This document shows positions 11,101 through 22,900 of a stretch of 64,000 nucleotides of DNA, in pieces; position 1 is the stretch's first letter; each line of letters starts with the position of its first letter. This DNA comes from Sarcocystis neurona (Eukaryota > Apicomplexa > Conoidasida > Eucoccidiorida > Sarcocystidae). The stretch spans positions 5,362,405 through 5,426,404 of the forward strand of contig KL647290.1 of the NCBI GenBank assembly GCA_000727475.1, given 5' to 3'. A program made the translations under genes and the position numbers. Under the pieces are notes generated by a model. The model was given only the letters and a program-made list of their open reading frames with translations. It made no database searches and was not told the origin of the DNA.

Positions 11101-14100
11101 TCGTCGAGTTCGCCCAGCAGGGCGTTCGGATCAAGAATAAGTTGCGTCCCTGCGTAGAAACATGACCGTTCGCAAAGCAGGAGCCTCTTCAAACACTTGT
11201 TATCGTCCTCTTTCAGTACAGAGGCTAGCGGGAAAAACAGCTGCATAGCGTCAACTCGTGAAGAGTACGAGTTTTTCTCCCGCGGGCTGCAAAGTGGTTT
11301 ACACATACGTAGGTATGTGGCGGCGTGAGTATTGTATCTGGTTTTGAACGCCCCCATGCCTGTATCACGTGTTGTGTTTCGTCTCCCTCTGTCACCCTAG
11401 CGAATTCGTTTACAGGCACTAGGCTCTGCAGAACGTTTCTCTTACCTGTCAACCTCATTGCGTGTGGAATTTGCCTTTCGTTTTCGATGCAGTATTTGAT
11501 GCGTGTGGTCAGTTCCCGAACTGCAGCATGTTCCGCTAACGATCTTGCCACAATCCAGTCGTCCATTCTCCCAAAGATGTCATTGCCTACTTTGGTGACA
11601 ACGTGCACCCGCGCCGCGCCCCACAAGCAGAGACGTCGGAGTCGGCAGAGGAGTTGCACTTGCAAGTCTAGACGTGTCTGTTGCAGTTCCACGTGCAAAG
11701 GGGGCTCCACTCTTGGCTTCGTCTCTTCTTTGAGGGTGACCTCTGTTGTGACATGCATTCATTGATTCAAAACACAGATGACGCACGTACAGTCACTTCT
11801 GTGCTTGTAACGCTCCCGAATGTACATTTTATCCATGAGGATGAAGGTGGAGTGTCAACTGTCCGTTCAGTCCTGAATTTCTGTCCTGTAGGCGATCGAA
11901 CTCGGACGAGCTCGCAATCATTGTGCGCTCACAACTTGCGATTGTACGCAACCGCGTGAAACAGCATCAGGAAGCACGCAGGAGGGCCCGCTCATATACG
12001 GTGCCACAAGGAAAAGGACGAACACGTACGCGTATACACAACACCCCGCGCACGAGATCAAGGGCGCATAGTAGCTTTAACAGTTTGTAGGTCCACGTTC
12101 TCTGTCGACGAAAGTGAATGCCATATACCGTGTTATCGAGTGCCCTACTGTTTGAGAGCAACTACGTTCACAATGGAGATGTGCATGACAAGCGTCGATA
12201 AACAGCTTTAAGTGGGGACAGCACGAGGCACGAATATTTGAAGGCAGACACACTTCAAATCAAAGCGCGATGTATTTCCTTCGCGTAGGTTGAAACGCGT
12301 CAAAGTGGTCCTCACTTGATTTGCTGGCTTTCTTCTTGTCGACTTCGACGGTGTTAGGAGCATAGTCCTCGAACTCCGTAAGTGGAACAAGATGTTCCTT
12401 GGCTTTCGCTTCGAGTTGCTGGGAACAAGATAATCATTATGGCGGACACACCTGACATCGGCATAAGCTGTGCAAGAGCCAGCACTACACCTCACATGTT
12501 CAACCAATACGGTAACATTCAGTACCAGAGGCATCTACTGTAAAGTGCGCGTCAAAGAGAAGAATATAGGGAAAAAGCCGTTCGGTGGCACTCCTGGCTA
12601 AGGCTATTTGTTTTCTAGTGGCCCTTGTGCGCTCCGCGGAAGTGCAGGCCTTCAGGTCTACAACGAGACTCAGCACGCTATACAATAGCTGAAGACTCCC
12701 AAAAGCCTTTAAGGTACAACGTATCTGCGCAAGAACACCTAATGTTGTGTATCGCAACTATGTAACAAGTTTCCTGCGCACGCGCACATTAGAGCGGCCG
12801 CTTGCCTCGTGCTAGATAGAAGGACTTTTCTTAGAAGTGTCACCAGGGATGACCTCTCTTCTGTGGTGTCTCTCATGTTAGTCAGTTACTCGTCTAAAGC
12901 GAGGCATTTAGTACCTCGAAGATATGATTTTGCCAGGGTTTGTGCCCTGCGCTGTCGTGACCTGAAGATTTCTGTCTACAGAACCAGGTGAATGCTTGCT
13001 TGACGGCACCCTGCGCCGCTTCCTTTAGGGCTGAGCGATTGAGAGAAGGCCTCTTTCTTTCCGGAATACAAGCATTCAGAATGTTATAGTAGACGTCTGT
13101 TGCAAACTCTTCGAGCGCCAAGTATCTGTACGCACCAGTACAGGAATCGAAGAGTTTGTCCCTGCGTTAACGTTATTGACGGATGGCTGATACATCAGTC
13201 GGACTGGTTATACTTCAAAACCCCGAACACCCGGAATCGACATTGTTGCGGTTGAACCGGCAGCTGATTCAGAGGTTGATAAACTCGTCCTTGATGTGGT
13301 CTGTTGCTGGTGCATCTGATTTCTGATGCAGCATCTGCCGTCATGGCGCCCTGAAGCTAAGCGCCAGCGGGAGCGATAATGCTGGCAAGAGATTCTCTTT
13401 TGCTCTTTCTTTCTGCAGCCGTTTTGATAGGTGTGTGTCGAAGGCGTACTGTCACTTGTTGACGAGTACCTTTTGAGCTCAGCTTCCACTAGTGTCTCAA
13501 GCTGTGCTGCCAACACTAAGCAGACGGCCTCGAGCCATCCAGCCTCCGCTAGACGTTTATGTTCAGTAATGGCTTCTGTACGTCGTGTGTCGATTTGTTG
13601 CCAGAGGGACTCCGCCAGCTCGTCCACCTGCAGGTGCATTTCTTCCTGAATATGGCAGGGGCACGTGTACAGAAGGTGGAATCTTTCACGGTTCGAACTC
13701 TCAAAAATGACATGCATTTATTACTCCATATGCATCTACGCGGACAGATACATATTTGCTTATCCATCCGTCTTTACAAAATGTATACGTGAACACGTCT
13801 AGACTGCTGAGAAGCCGCACGCGTGAAAAATAAGCCTGACACAGCAGGGATAACAATGTAGCCGCCACTACCTTCCTTGTAGTTACTTTAAAGCATCTGT
13901 GCGTATATATTTGTTCTGGTGGTGCCAGGAAATCTGCTGCCGAGGCCACCCTCTCACTGCGGTGCTCTTCCTGCTAATACCGTGTTCGTGCGGTCGCGTT
14001 TCTTTTGTTGGTGCCGTTACAAACACTATCAGGACTCTTTCCTAGTTTCGTTCGCCAGTGGTCATCTTTCCCTGCCGCCGACAAGCCCCACGAGCTGCTC

Positions 14101-17100
14101 ACGACAAGTGAATTCCGTCCACTATATCATAGAAGCAGAAGAGCAAGCGGGAGTTGTGTGTTTCGACGTCTACCGTGTGTCTTGATGAGCCAGAACAGAG
14201 ACCCGGCATTTAAGTCCACAACAAGTTACCTTTATACTCTCCAGATGGAAGCTCTGGGGGATGCTTTTAACAAAAGCATTGTATTCGACAATGAAGGTTT
14301 CCACAATCTCTTGTTTGGAGTCAGGTCGTTGCAAGAGTTCCGTAAAGTGAATTTGAAGGTCGACGATGCCTCGGGTAAACTCACGACGCGTTTGTCGAAC
14401 CCATGCGAAAATCTGATCGTTATGGGAAAAAGACCCGATTTGTCAAACACTTTCTACATCCAAAGGGGATCTGTAGGGAGGCAAATTTCCAACTACTCTG
14501 TCGATACCACTGCCAAATTGCTGACGTAGCGCGGTGACTCGGATGCGAAGAAGAAGCAATTCTTTCTAGGCCAATCGTTCGTGCTGCGTCTCCAGCATCT
14601 AATTTGTCAAGCGCACGGACCGAGGGACTAGGTGTCGACGCATAGGAACATGAATACGGAACTGCGCCGAATTCATTCAGCAGAACACACCCGTTTAAAA
14701 GGCAACTCAGCAGGACCAGCCCATACATCCCAGACCTACTTTCATCATTGTTGCAACATATTCCTCTTCGAGGGCCTCCCACTTGGCTATCAGATACTTT
14801 TTCATGGCAGGTTCCAATGACGCTAATGACAAGCAAGGGGACGGGGCTTCGCCAGCGCCTGCAGAGTTAGAACAGGCGCCTCGCTGCCTGTAAGCGTAGA
14901 ATAGTTTGCCTAATATATACACAGATCTGATCAATTTCTGTGGGTGAGGCAGCTCCCGCGGAGTAGTGGCTTTTTTCTGATTGCCTACGAAGAGCGAATT
15001 CCGAACCGGCAGTCAAAAAAGTAGCTGCACTGAGCAAAGGACGGCCATGTACACGTCGAGGTAGTCGTTCGGCCCCGCAACCCGGCGCAGCAGTACCCCG
15101 TCATGAATTGTTCCTTTAAGACGCAATTGCAAGACGCGCTACAGCTGAGGTGGACCTGACCGCTTTGAAGGAGCTCGGCTTCAGGAGTAGAAGAGCATGC
15201 TTCTGCTTCGCCGACGATGGAATTTGATCGATTGTTAGCGGGAACTTCCACACAGGCGTTCGCTGCAAGAGCAGAAGACAAGGCTAGAGCTACGCTTCGA
15301 GAGAACTCCGGTCAATCTTGTGGACTGAGAATCAAAGCACGATCACCCTACCAGAAGATTACCTCACTGAAATTCCTCATTAAAGACTGCAGGCGCTGAG
15401 CATTGCGGGGCGCAGAAGGAGTATTCTGGCGCACATTGGGTAGTTTCTACACGAAAAGAGTACCTCATCTGCTACTATGGAAATGAGATCGTGCCTGCTT
15501 TGCACTGGCACTATTCGCTGTTGTGTACTGCTATCTGTGACCGCTTCGACCCACCTGCTGGCTCAGGAATAGGGACGGCTGCCACGCTTGCATCCTTGTG
15601 CGATTTTGCCACGATTTCGCTTGTCAGTTCTTGTCGCTTTCTGTTCACCACCTTTTCGATCTGGGCACACATGGCCACGTCAGCGCCTATATAAAATTTC
15701 ACTGTCAGAATGACGGACACTCCACCGCAGACGTAGCATAGTTGGGCGCGCGCATCATAAAAAGTGCGCTGATTCTACGCGCATTTGTCATATAGCCTCT
15801 GTATACTCCGCGTCCATATATAAATCTACACCAGTGTCACGAACACTTCAGTGCGCTCGGAACTTCACTTGAGAGTGCACGCTACATTTTTCTTAAACTT
15901 ACAATCTCACAGGCAGCTGCCAGCACCTCAGCGTCGCTTTTCACACTCAGGATCCGAAGTCTTGGTTCTCCCTATACAACAAATCAATTGCGGTTTCGTG
16001 TGCGTCACAGCCTCCATCGCGAATGTGGTAGATCGAGAACGTCGCGGTAGAACTGTGCGTTCAAAGAGGAACAGACGCGACGTGCTCGGTCTCGTGCAGA
16101 TAATTAATCCATCACTTTCTTTCCAAGCTGAGAAAGTAACGTAATGATTATTTCAACCGGAGCTTGGATTTGCTCCATGACACGATGTCAGATGAATTCA
16201 GCAAACACTTTACTCGAGTGCAGGTGTCCGCCGAGACAAATACAATAGCAAGATTTCAACAAAACCATTTCAAGGCACAGTAGTTCTCTACACTTCATCT
16301 CTGCGTACGTACACGCTTTTGTCTTGGTGCGCGTGTAAGGGTTGCCGTAAAACGCCATACACTTTTGGGGAAGGGGGGATGAAGCTTGGCTTACCTGGAT
16401 CCCGAACAAGCTTAAAAACAAGTGAGCGACCTTCTGCTCTTCTTCAATGTAACAGCACTCATCCGCGACCGAGACCTGCATAATCCAAGCATAACGTAGA
16501 GCAGGTACCCTGTAAGGGTCGTAAAACCGTTGTCGCTCGTGTGCAGATGTCTCTTCGTAGCTGTCTCCAATGTTGGAGCATCCCTTATGCCTTTCGTCGG
16601 CCGAAGTCACAGAGTCTCGTAACCCGGATTGAGGTTCGCACCGAGATAGAATTTACTTTCTCGAGTCTCTCTGATCAGTGGCAGTGGATCGTGGGATGCT
16701 AGAAGGACGTCGACGCGTGGAACATGTGGACGTCTCTTACTGGAAGCGCCGTGGATGGAGCAGTTACTTTTTCACTGCGGACTCACCGTAGAGTGTGGCC
16801 GCAAACACTCAACAGGAACTGCGCAGTGCACGGTTCGGTCAGGAGCTTTTGTATCCACAGTCAGGCTTCCTCGACTTTTTTCGGAAAGACTGGTACTTCT
16901 TGCGCGCGTCAGAACATCTTCAGTGGAGATGTCTAGAACAAAGTGCACGTCTACTCCACCTTCTACCAGGCTCTGCGCACAAATTCCAAAACCTTTTTAC
17001 ACTCAGGTGTAATGCCTCCCGCCGTCTGCGCGTGACGCCCCGTGCTTAACTAACCCATCACTTTTGTGAGGTCAGTGCCACACGCTGCAGAAGTCGGGAA

Positions 17101-19939
17101 GCATGTATTCGAATTTTGTCGACGAGAACACAAATCAGCCCAGCAACAGTATGCTGCTGCACTCCGTGCTATCCACACGGAGGACCGTGTCGAGTTGCAG
17201 TCCTGCAAAGCAACTGACCTTCGGGGATTGCGGCTGCACGGGTAATGGTATCACAAAGGAGGCTTTGACTTTCTTCTTCGAAAGTTCGCTTGCAGGAAGT
17301 CTATCTGGAGTCACGTAGCCGGAGAGACCTTCTTCGAGGATAACGCATTGTTCGTAGGTTTGAGGAAAATCAACCAGGATCCACCCAAGCTTCTGCGGCG
17401 CGGACTCCTCTGGAGTCTCCTTAGAAGCCTGATTCTTGTCTTTCACGTTCGCCGAAGCCTTCTGACCTTTACGCGCCGTGGTCGCTCCGCTTTTGTCGCT
17501 TTTGTGAGGGGCAGGGGACTCCGGCTGCTCTTTGACCGGTACGTGGTTCAAAAGTTCCTTCACGTTGTCCATGGTCCCTGGCACAAAAAGTTCTTGGATC
17601 TTGGCCACGCACAAATCCACACACAGTTGACTGCTGAGTTTCTTCCCGTCTTTTAGCACACTCTGGGCCTCTGTTGCAAGTTTCAACATAAGCGCGCCCG
17701 GTGGCTGGTTGTCCGGAGTAACTGGAGGCAAGGATGCCAAAGCAGGTTCCGCGGCGAAGCTTTCTACGTTGTCTGCACTATAGGCCACAGGGTTAGGCTG
17801 GAGCGCTAAAATTTCTTTAAGCAGGTCTGAAAAATTTATAACATGCAGCTTAAACTTCTCTCCCAGCTTCTTCGCTAGAGTTCGTTTCCCTGCAAACGGC
17901 TTTCCAGTGATTACTATTCTCAGAGGACAGGCCGGAACATCAGTGTGTCGTTGCACAGGAGACTCAGAGTAACAAAGTTCCAAAAGCGAGCTGACAAGAC
18001 TCCCAAGCTGGTAGAGCGTCGGTTCTCCGTTGGGATTGGTGATCACTTCGGTTTTGAGGCGTTCCGTAGCTCCTGGGTACGAAGCTTCGTTCACCTTTAG
18101 CATTTCTGTGAAGAGCTCGGAGGCATTGACTCCTCTTAGCAAGTCTCTTTCGAGGTTTTCGCCGCCGGCCACCTCTTCTGCATTTCGCTGAACGTGCCAC
18201 TGACCCTCACCGTTAAGGTAGAGGAAAAAGTCATCTTCGCAAAGGCGATCCTCTATTCCGGAGGACCCGGTCTCCACCGATGCTGGAGATGACCTTCCCG
18301 GCACTGGGGTACTGTGTAACAGTGGCACTGAGTCAGCAGTCGGGGGGCCCGAGAGCTGAAGAAATGACTCTGGGCAGTCACCGACAACGCGTCTCCCCAT
18401 AGCAGCGCCATCGCCATCATGTGTGACCAATGCGGACTTTCCTTCGACGAATGCGAGGAGCCACTCACGCCACGTGCGGCTGTCTACAACAGCCGTGTCG
18501 TGCTTCTGATTGTGGAAAGAGACAGCTGCAACCATAGTAAGGATCAAGTCCACTATATCCAGGCTTTCTTCAATTAGTCGTGCTCGCTTAGCTGCATGTA
18601 GTTGCTTCTTCAGCGCACGGCATTGTGCGGCCTCGTGGCGGACTTCTCGAAGCAGACTATCTCGCGCCACAGTTTCGGCATATGAGATTCTCCGGGCAGT
18701 CGTTACTTCATGTTGATGTCTCTTCTGCGCGTACTGTGTCTCCCGAAGATCACGATTTGCTTCAATAACTGTCTGGTACTGCTTGACCTTCCAGAGGTCG
18801 TACTGTATGGCTGTGGCACGCTTCGATCTACGCTGGGCTTTCTGAATAAGAGCTTCCTCAATCGCAGACGCGGCGGAAGCTGCACGTGCTTGATTTTGTT
18901 CCATCAACAACTTTTGACGACGCTTTTCTCGTTCCTTCCGGGCGAGCTCCTGAGCCGTCCTTGCTTCATGAAGACGCTCCATCATCTTCGCGTTCTCGCG
19001 GTGGCAGGCAGAGGGAGAAGGTAATCTCCTAGAAAGCTCGATTTCTAAATCTTGTTGTTTTTCCCCACAGAGTGCCCCGTTATTGACGGATAAAGCGGCT
19101 ACTGTTGACGAAGCAGCGTCCAGCCCCAGCCGCTGCAAGTTCACCTCGAAGTGGGCAATATCCCTTCGTACCTCCTCCTCAGACAACCTCGCCTCCCTCT
19201 CCGATTTCGTCAAAGGCGTACTTTTCGCTTTCCTGGTTAGTGCTGCAGGATCTCCCGCACTAGGGGAGCTCCGCGATGTTTCGTACAATGTGTCCCTCCC
19301 AGGTGGATATCCTCCGTCTGGCTCAGACGCGCCCTCCCTCCGCTTCGTCTGAAGTTGTTCCCGACTAACGCGGCGTTTTGGGGGTTGTGGACTACGCGTA
19401 GACGCTCGATGCTGTCTGGTAGCCGGAGCACCATTGTCACGATTCCCGAGGGGACGGTCCCGCCCTCGGGACGACGTCGGTCTGGTTTTTGCTGACTCAT
19501 TCTTAGCAGGCCACAAGAGCTTCCTTAGTCTCTCGTCTACAAATCTCTTCTGTACTGCCTCGTACGAAGGCTTCTCTGTGCCCATTACACGCGAAATATC
19601 AGACAGAGTTCGGCCGCAGTTCCTCGAAAGCTTCGAAATCGCTACTTTTATCTGGTATAGAAGTTGCAGTGCCGCTCCATCCTCTTCTTCGACAATAAGT
19701 TGTATTTTATTGGTGTCCAAACGAATATCAAGCCTGCGGAGGACTGGCTCGAGCAAAGCGAAGTTATGCGTGTGGGCTGCAGGAGTGTTGGCGCATATGA
19801 AATCCGACGTCGACTCCAGTTGCTTTAACTTTACTAAGATCTCTCCAAACAAGTATCCATTCGAAAAATCTTTCTCGATGCATCCAACCTTTTTTGACAA
19901 TTTTAAGCTGTTGATCCAGTGCAGAATGAGTTCCGCCAT
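8017..19939 (-). CDS. SPEF2: SPEF2/CPC1-like axonemal central-pair protein
   Basis: Homologue of sperm flagellar protein 2 (KPL2; CPC1 in Chlamydomonas), a C1b-projection component of the flagellar central pair. The model has 19 exons: 17219-19939, 16787-16972, 16395-16475, 15903-15971, 15555-15660, 14740-14858, 14230-14412, 13470-13645, 12915-13125, 12539-12724, 12316-12418, 11446-11742, 10971-11149, 10372-10575, 10084-10198, 9511-9827, 8631-8843, 8236-8307 and 8046-8100 (or on to a TGA at 8017). All junctions keep phase. The product is about 1,870 residues, close to the roughly 1,820 known for mammals. Domains in order: CH-like (about 1-105), Glu/Arg-rich coiled coil, adenylate-kinase-like domain with P-loop GKPFAGKRT (about 677-685), then the conserved SPEF2 C-terminal helical segments. 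It would act in the axoneme of the flagellated microgamete. The ATG chosen starts MAELILHWINSL, the family's CH start; the 52 open codons upstream do not match. Confidence 0.92.
8236..8307 (-). CDS. SPEF2: SPEF2-like exon 18 (24 codons)
   Basis: It begins after ACAGAACTAG and encodes EEGYMCTFMDDSSDRITATL then VNEV. It ends before GTCAGT, the donor hexamer also used by exon 1. No firm motif; placed by phase and splice signals. Confidence 0.55.
8631..8843 (-). CDS. SPEF2: SPEF2-like exon 17
   Basis: Acceptor GTCTATATCTGCAG, donor GTACCG, 71 codons. It encodes VYARKLLGYLALGSSAGDGL then KRLLATS, matching the family's MLLYFA..PDP..G.YRALS block. Phase 0 to 0. Confidence 0.87.
9511..9827 (-). CDS. 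SPEF2: SPEF2-like exon 16
   Basis: Acceptor ATCTCCTGCGCAG. It encodes FISREEFAKIDFGDWLVACS, a variable linker, then SSLLAFLFDVFVSFQTP, matching the LFxLFA helix. The donor GTGAAA is chosen because it is in phase 0 and gives the right spacing to exon 17. Confidence 0.8.
10084..10198 (-). CDS. SPEF2: SPEF2-like exon 15
   Basis: Acceptor TTGTTGTGTAATAG, donor GTACCT. It encodes IHQCILVLLNEMRQFSATHS. It is chosen because its phase (0 to 1) and position connect exons 14 and 16; similarity to the family is modest. Confidence 0.65.
10372..10575 (-). CDS. SPEF2: SPEF2-like exon 14
   Basis: The acceptor has a long pyrimidine tract (CTCTCCATCTGCGCAG). It encodes TPALPQTWLDTP then GSVDVIEFLLSLAFGVTGWP, matching the conserved LPxxW and (D)xxEFLLxLA....WP motifs. 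Donor GTATCT, phase 0 to 0. Confidence 0.9.
10971..11149 (-). CDS. SPEF2: SPEF2-like exon 13
   Basis: Acceptor TGTTTCTACGCAG, donor GTGAGA. The joined product reads MRLTG-TQLILDPNALL, then PPPPTSAFTIAMLRSLMSDI and GGLITVEALR. This is the family's LEGT(D)F, proline run and FxxxxLLxL order. Confidence 0.9.
11446..11742 (-). CDS. SPEF2: SPEF2-like exon 12
   Basis: It contains IFGRMDDWIVARSLAEHAAV then RELTTRIKYCIENERQIPHA, which matches the MEDWLGARFLAEM...VREL motif of SPEF2. The donor CAG/GTAAGA is excellent and is in phase 1. Confidence 0.92.
12316..12418 (-). CDS. SPEF2: SPEF2-like exon 11
   Basis: Acceptor CTTGTTCCCAG, donor GTGAGG. It encodes QLEAKAKEHLVPLTEFEDYA then PNTVEVDKKKASKS, a charged linker. 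It ends in phase 1, as exon 12 requires. Confidence 0.75.
12539..12724 (-). CDS. SPEF2: SPEF2-like exon 10
   Basis: It encodes RATRKQIALARSATERLFPY then ILLFDAHFT, with donor GTAGAT. Two acceptors fit: TTCTTGCGCAG (start 12724, used) and GGAGTCTTCAG. The segment lies in the family's poorly conserved middle part. Confidence 0.65.
12915..13125 (-). CDS. SPEF2: SPEF2-like exon 9
   Basis: After acceptor GTGCGTACAG the first base completes the Arg of AELKR. The frame then reads YLALEEFATDVYYNILNACI. The 3' end is less certain: GAG followed by GTACTA fits phase 0, and earlier GT sites are possible. Confidence 0.75.
13470..13645 (-). CDS. SPEF2: SPEF2-like exon 8
   Basis: Acceptor CTGCCATATTCAG. 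It encodes VDELAESLWQQIDTRRTEA, then AGWLEAVCLVLAAQLETLVE and AELKR, matching the conserved (D)GWLE...M..E segment. The donor GTACTC is weak in consensus, but phase 2 is confirmed by exon 9. Confidence 0.9.
14230..14412 (-). CDS. SPEF2: SPEF2-like exon 7
   Basis: Acceptor CCCATAACGATCAG, donor GTAACT, 61 codons, phase 0 to 0. It contains IVDLQIHFTELLQRPDSKQE, the most recognisable SPEF2 signature (LxRPDSxQE) in this part of the protein. Confidence 0.92.
14740..14858 (-). CDS. SPEF2: SPEF2-like exon 6
   Basis: It encodes SLEPAMKKYLIAKWEALEEE then YVATMMK, the W(E)xLExxY helix of SPEF2. The donor is GTAGGT. Two acceptors fit the phase: CTAACTCTGCAG (start 14858, used here) and CTTGTCATTAG (start 14822). 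The choice changes 12 residues only. Confidence 0.83.
15555..15660 (-). CDS. SPEF2: SPEF2-like exon 5
   Basis: Acceptor CATGTGTGCCCAG, donor GTGGGT. It encodes IEKVVNRKRQELTSEIVAKS and then VPIPEPA. It ends in phase 1. Confidence 0.82.
15903..15971 (-). CDS. SPEF2: SPEF2-like exon 4 (23 codons)
   Basis: Acceptor TTTGTTGTATAG, donor GTAAGT, phase 0 to 0. It encodes GEPRLRILSVKSDAEVLAAA then CEI. This continues the FG..(L)..VD segment and leads into the helix of exon 5. Confidence 0.82.
16395..16475 (-). CDS. SPEF2: SPEF2-like exon 3
   Basis: The exon lies between acceptor GGATTATGCAG and donor GTAAGC; 27 codons, phase 0 to 0. VADECCYIEEEQ then VAHLFLSLFGIQ matches the conserved EEEQ..L..WF..FG segment after the AK-like domain. 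The open frame extends upstream, but that part has no homology. Confidence 0.85.
16787..16972 (-). CDS. SPEF2: SPEF2-like exon 2: end of adenylate-kinase-like core
   Basis: It starts after TTGTGCGCAG and ends at ACG followed by GTGAGT; 62 codons, phase 0 to 0. VDVHFVLDISTEDVLTRA is the beta-strand plus helix typical of NMP-kinase folds. It follows directly on the PLPVQPQSPK end of exon 1. Confidence 0.9.
17219..19939 (-). CDS. SPEF2: SPEF2-like exon 1: CH-like, coiled coil, adenylate-kinase P-loop
   Basis: This single 907-codon exon starts at ATG 19939 and ends at AAG followed by GTCAGT. Residues 1-105 match the CH-like domain of SPEF2 (MAELILHWINSL, then GYLFGEILVKL and ALLEPVLRRLDIRLDTNK). 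A proline/arginine-rich linker and a long Arg/Glu/Gln coiled coil follow. The adenylate-kinase fold opens with RIVITGKPFAGKRTLAKKLG and continues with GWILVDFPQTYEQCVILEE. Without the splice the frame stops after 28 more codons, in the middle of the kinase-like fold. Confidence 0.95.
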
Positions 19940-22900
19940 GGTGTTGTACCTGCGTGTATTAAGAAAAAGTGTGGGTGGCACCCGGCTGACAGAAGATGAG
20001 GAAAGCACTTCGGGCTGTTGAGAAGGTGTCGTGTTTGTGCTGCTAATATTGGGCCCTTGTTGGAACAGAAGACACCCCGTGTACTTCAGTGCCACACAGG
20101 TAGTCTCCTATTCTCGCCAGTTCAAGAGCCATTTTTGGAAATCGTTGAACGCAATCATGAAGTGTCCTCCCGGTAGAAAAGCCAGTCGTCGGCAGTCCCA
20201 GTTAACAAGCAGCCTCCTAGAACAATTTAAAAGGAAAGATCGAGGACGCCGCGCATGCACAGGGTTCCGAGACGTTTAACTGCAGGCGGTTTCGTGTGGG
20301 GCCGCAGACCCTGCATGAGCAATCACACTATATAGCTGTTAGTTGATGCGGCGTAGAAGAAGAGAGGAAGGTGAGTACAACCCACCGTGGAAGTCACGGG
20401 TGTACCGGTTTTTGCAGGTGGTATGCACCCATCCTTGACTCTTAGAGAAATGAAAGGCAGTGCGCAGCCTGTTAACTACGGGGTGAGAACAAATACGGAC
20501 TACACTTTTCTCGCCTCTGGCGAAATGTCCACACGTAAGCGCACACACACGCATACACAGAGAGGTCAAGATGTGCACGGTTTTACGTACACACCGTAGC
20601 TCAGTAGTGTGTAAGTAATGCTGATACGACAGAGCGAAAAATAAGAAGCTAAGCCTGCAGGACGACAGCACAGAGAACGAGGGATATTCACACGCTTACT
20701 CCAGTGAGCAGTGATGTTTTTAACTGTTTCACCCCTCCTCTTTGCAGATACGTAGGTGTTCAAACAGTTATTTTTGTATGTAGAATACGCACTCCCCACG
20801 TATTGTGAAAAAAGCTTGCACTGCCGTGAACGCTGTGTGTGACTGCAGTGACTAGACGTTCCCTTCGTGTATCTCCCCTAGAATCTGCCAAAGGACAATA
20901 CAGTGGCTTCTCATAAGGTCGACAGGTAACGTGACCTGGTCTCCCGCTTGGTGTCTTCTCATGCTCGACGAAGTCACTCACAGAATCGTGGACCGCCGAG
21001 CCTTGCTCGAGAAATGTTAAGGGGACAAAAAAAGCGTCGCAACACTTCCTACCCGCCCACGGAGTTCTACAGAGGGTGTGTCTGAAGTGTTGCATTGTCC
21101 AGTTGTAAAGTGGTGACGGCAAAAAACTGAACTTCGCAAGCCAACGATGTTCTAGACCTTGAGGAACGACGAGGGAATACGTCAGGTGGATTTGCAGCAT
21201 GAGAAGCGACTTGGAATTACTAGAGTGGGCATGAATCACTACTAGCCTGAGGCTTGAAATGCGTGCCGTGACCTCTCGACGCCCAGGATCAGCACGTTCA
21301 ACCGGACGTTTATGGCGTGTTCTCAAAACGTCCAGCATAATTCTTGCGTTCGTGGAGTCGTGCGTGTTGAAGCGGGGGGGTGACTAGCATACGAGATGTA
21401 TTTGGGCGGCCGTTAGGCAACATCAGTTATCACGCACTACTTGACTATGTCAACCAGGGCGAGGTGTCCGTTCCTCACCCACTGAGCCACGCAACTTTCC
21501 ACGTATTTTGTCACTCTCTATGTGATAAGGCCGCACCAGCACTGCCAGCTTACTCTAACAAGCTCTTGACGTAGTCCCACTATCAACATAAATTGACGCG
21601 AAGGTACGGAACAACGTGGGATTGCGAGACTTGTCACCTGAGTAGGTGTGTTTACTTCAACATGTTGGCGCACCAGAATATGTACCACTGCCGGGCCGAG
21701 CCAGAAGTACCAGCGCAACGGTCAGCGCGTGTACGACGTCGTCCACTGTACAGCATCGGACACTGAAAGTGACAATGTATCCAGACAGTAAGGAAGTCGT
21801 CTGGAGGAAGAAACTTGGACGCTCTAACAGCGTTAGTGAGTGCAAATGTGATACATTCAGAAACTCGCAGTGACAGTTTTTTAAAAGAATAGCTGTTCAT
21901 CGACTCAAAAGTCTGGGTTCATAGAACAGTCCTATCTCTGTGTGCTCTGGGAGACACGTATTTAAATAGGGAACGTTGGATGCGTCTTTCGATCGACAAA
22001 GTCATATCGTATTCGTAGAGGCAACAGGCCAGCTTTATGGCGTTTCTGCCAAAGTTTCAAGGCTGCAGGGCCGCAAAACCGTGTTTCTTCGAAACAGAGA
22101 AAAAGCCCTGTCATTACGTATACGTTAAAAACTTTGTGTCGGCTTGTGCAGGCAAATCGTAGAAGAAATCTCAAAACAGTTAGGCTGTCACGATAATTCC
22201 TCAAAGAGCACAGACCTAACAGAGAGTGAAGAAGTATTATACCGAGGGTAGTAACATTGGAATAGACGTGCTTAAATTCCGACGAAGGCGAGGTACTGCA
22301 CACACGTTACGCTTCTATGCGCCGCGGTAAGGCGCCTACAATTATCGCTCCGCTGCACGTATGTAGAGCGTTCCCGCGTGTAGTACGTGGGGGGGGCCAA
22401 CGCTGTCAGCGGCCATCCACCAGAGAGCAGGCCGCGTTTCTTTTCATTCATACTGCTGTGCGAGTCGCAGGAGCAGACATGACGTTGTGTGGTGGCTCGA
22501 TACACGACGGCTTGTGCAAAAGGAGCAGGTCCCGCTGGCGGGTTGCAGCCGCAGAGTAATCCAGGGAACCGCTATTGATTTCAACCCACGAGGTAATCAG
22601 CGAAGGCTGAGAAAAGTCAACACACAAGAAAGTCGCATGCTTCGGTAAGAAGCGAAACGGCGATTCATCATAGCCTTCCACAATAACACTCTTTCGTTTC
22701 TTTTACGCACTTCGCCCTAATTAAAGAGAGTGAAAGTGGAGTGTGTAGATCCGCTTTGTTGTTTTACGGACGAAACAGACTTTGTGAAGCAATGTCTACG
22801 AAAAAATGCTGTCCACGGCTGAAATTTAGCAGCAGACTAGTCGCCCTCCACCCGTTGAACCTGCGAGCTGCGTGAACAAATGCAAAAAGAAGTGAGTCTG

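Noticed and set aside
19940..20095. 52-codon upstream extension of SPEF2 exon 1
   Set aside because: It begins at a non-ATG codon in the ORF call, has no similarity to the family, and the internal ATG starts exactly at the CH-like domain.
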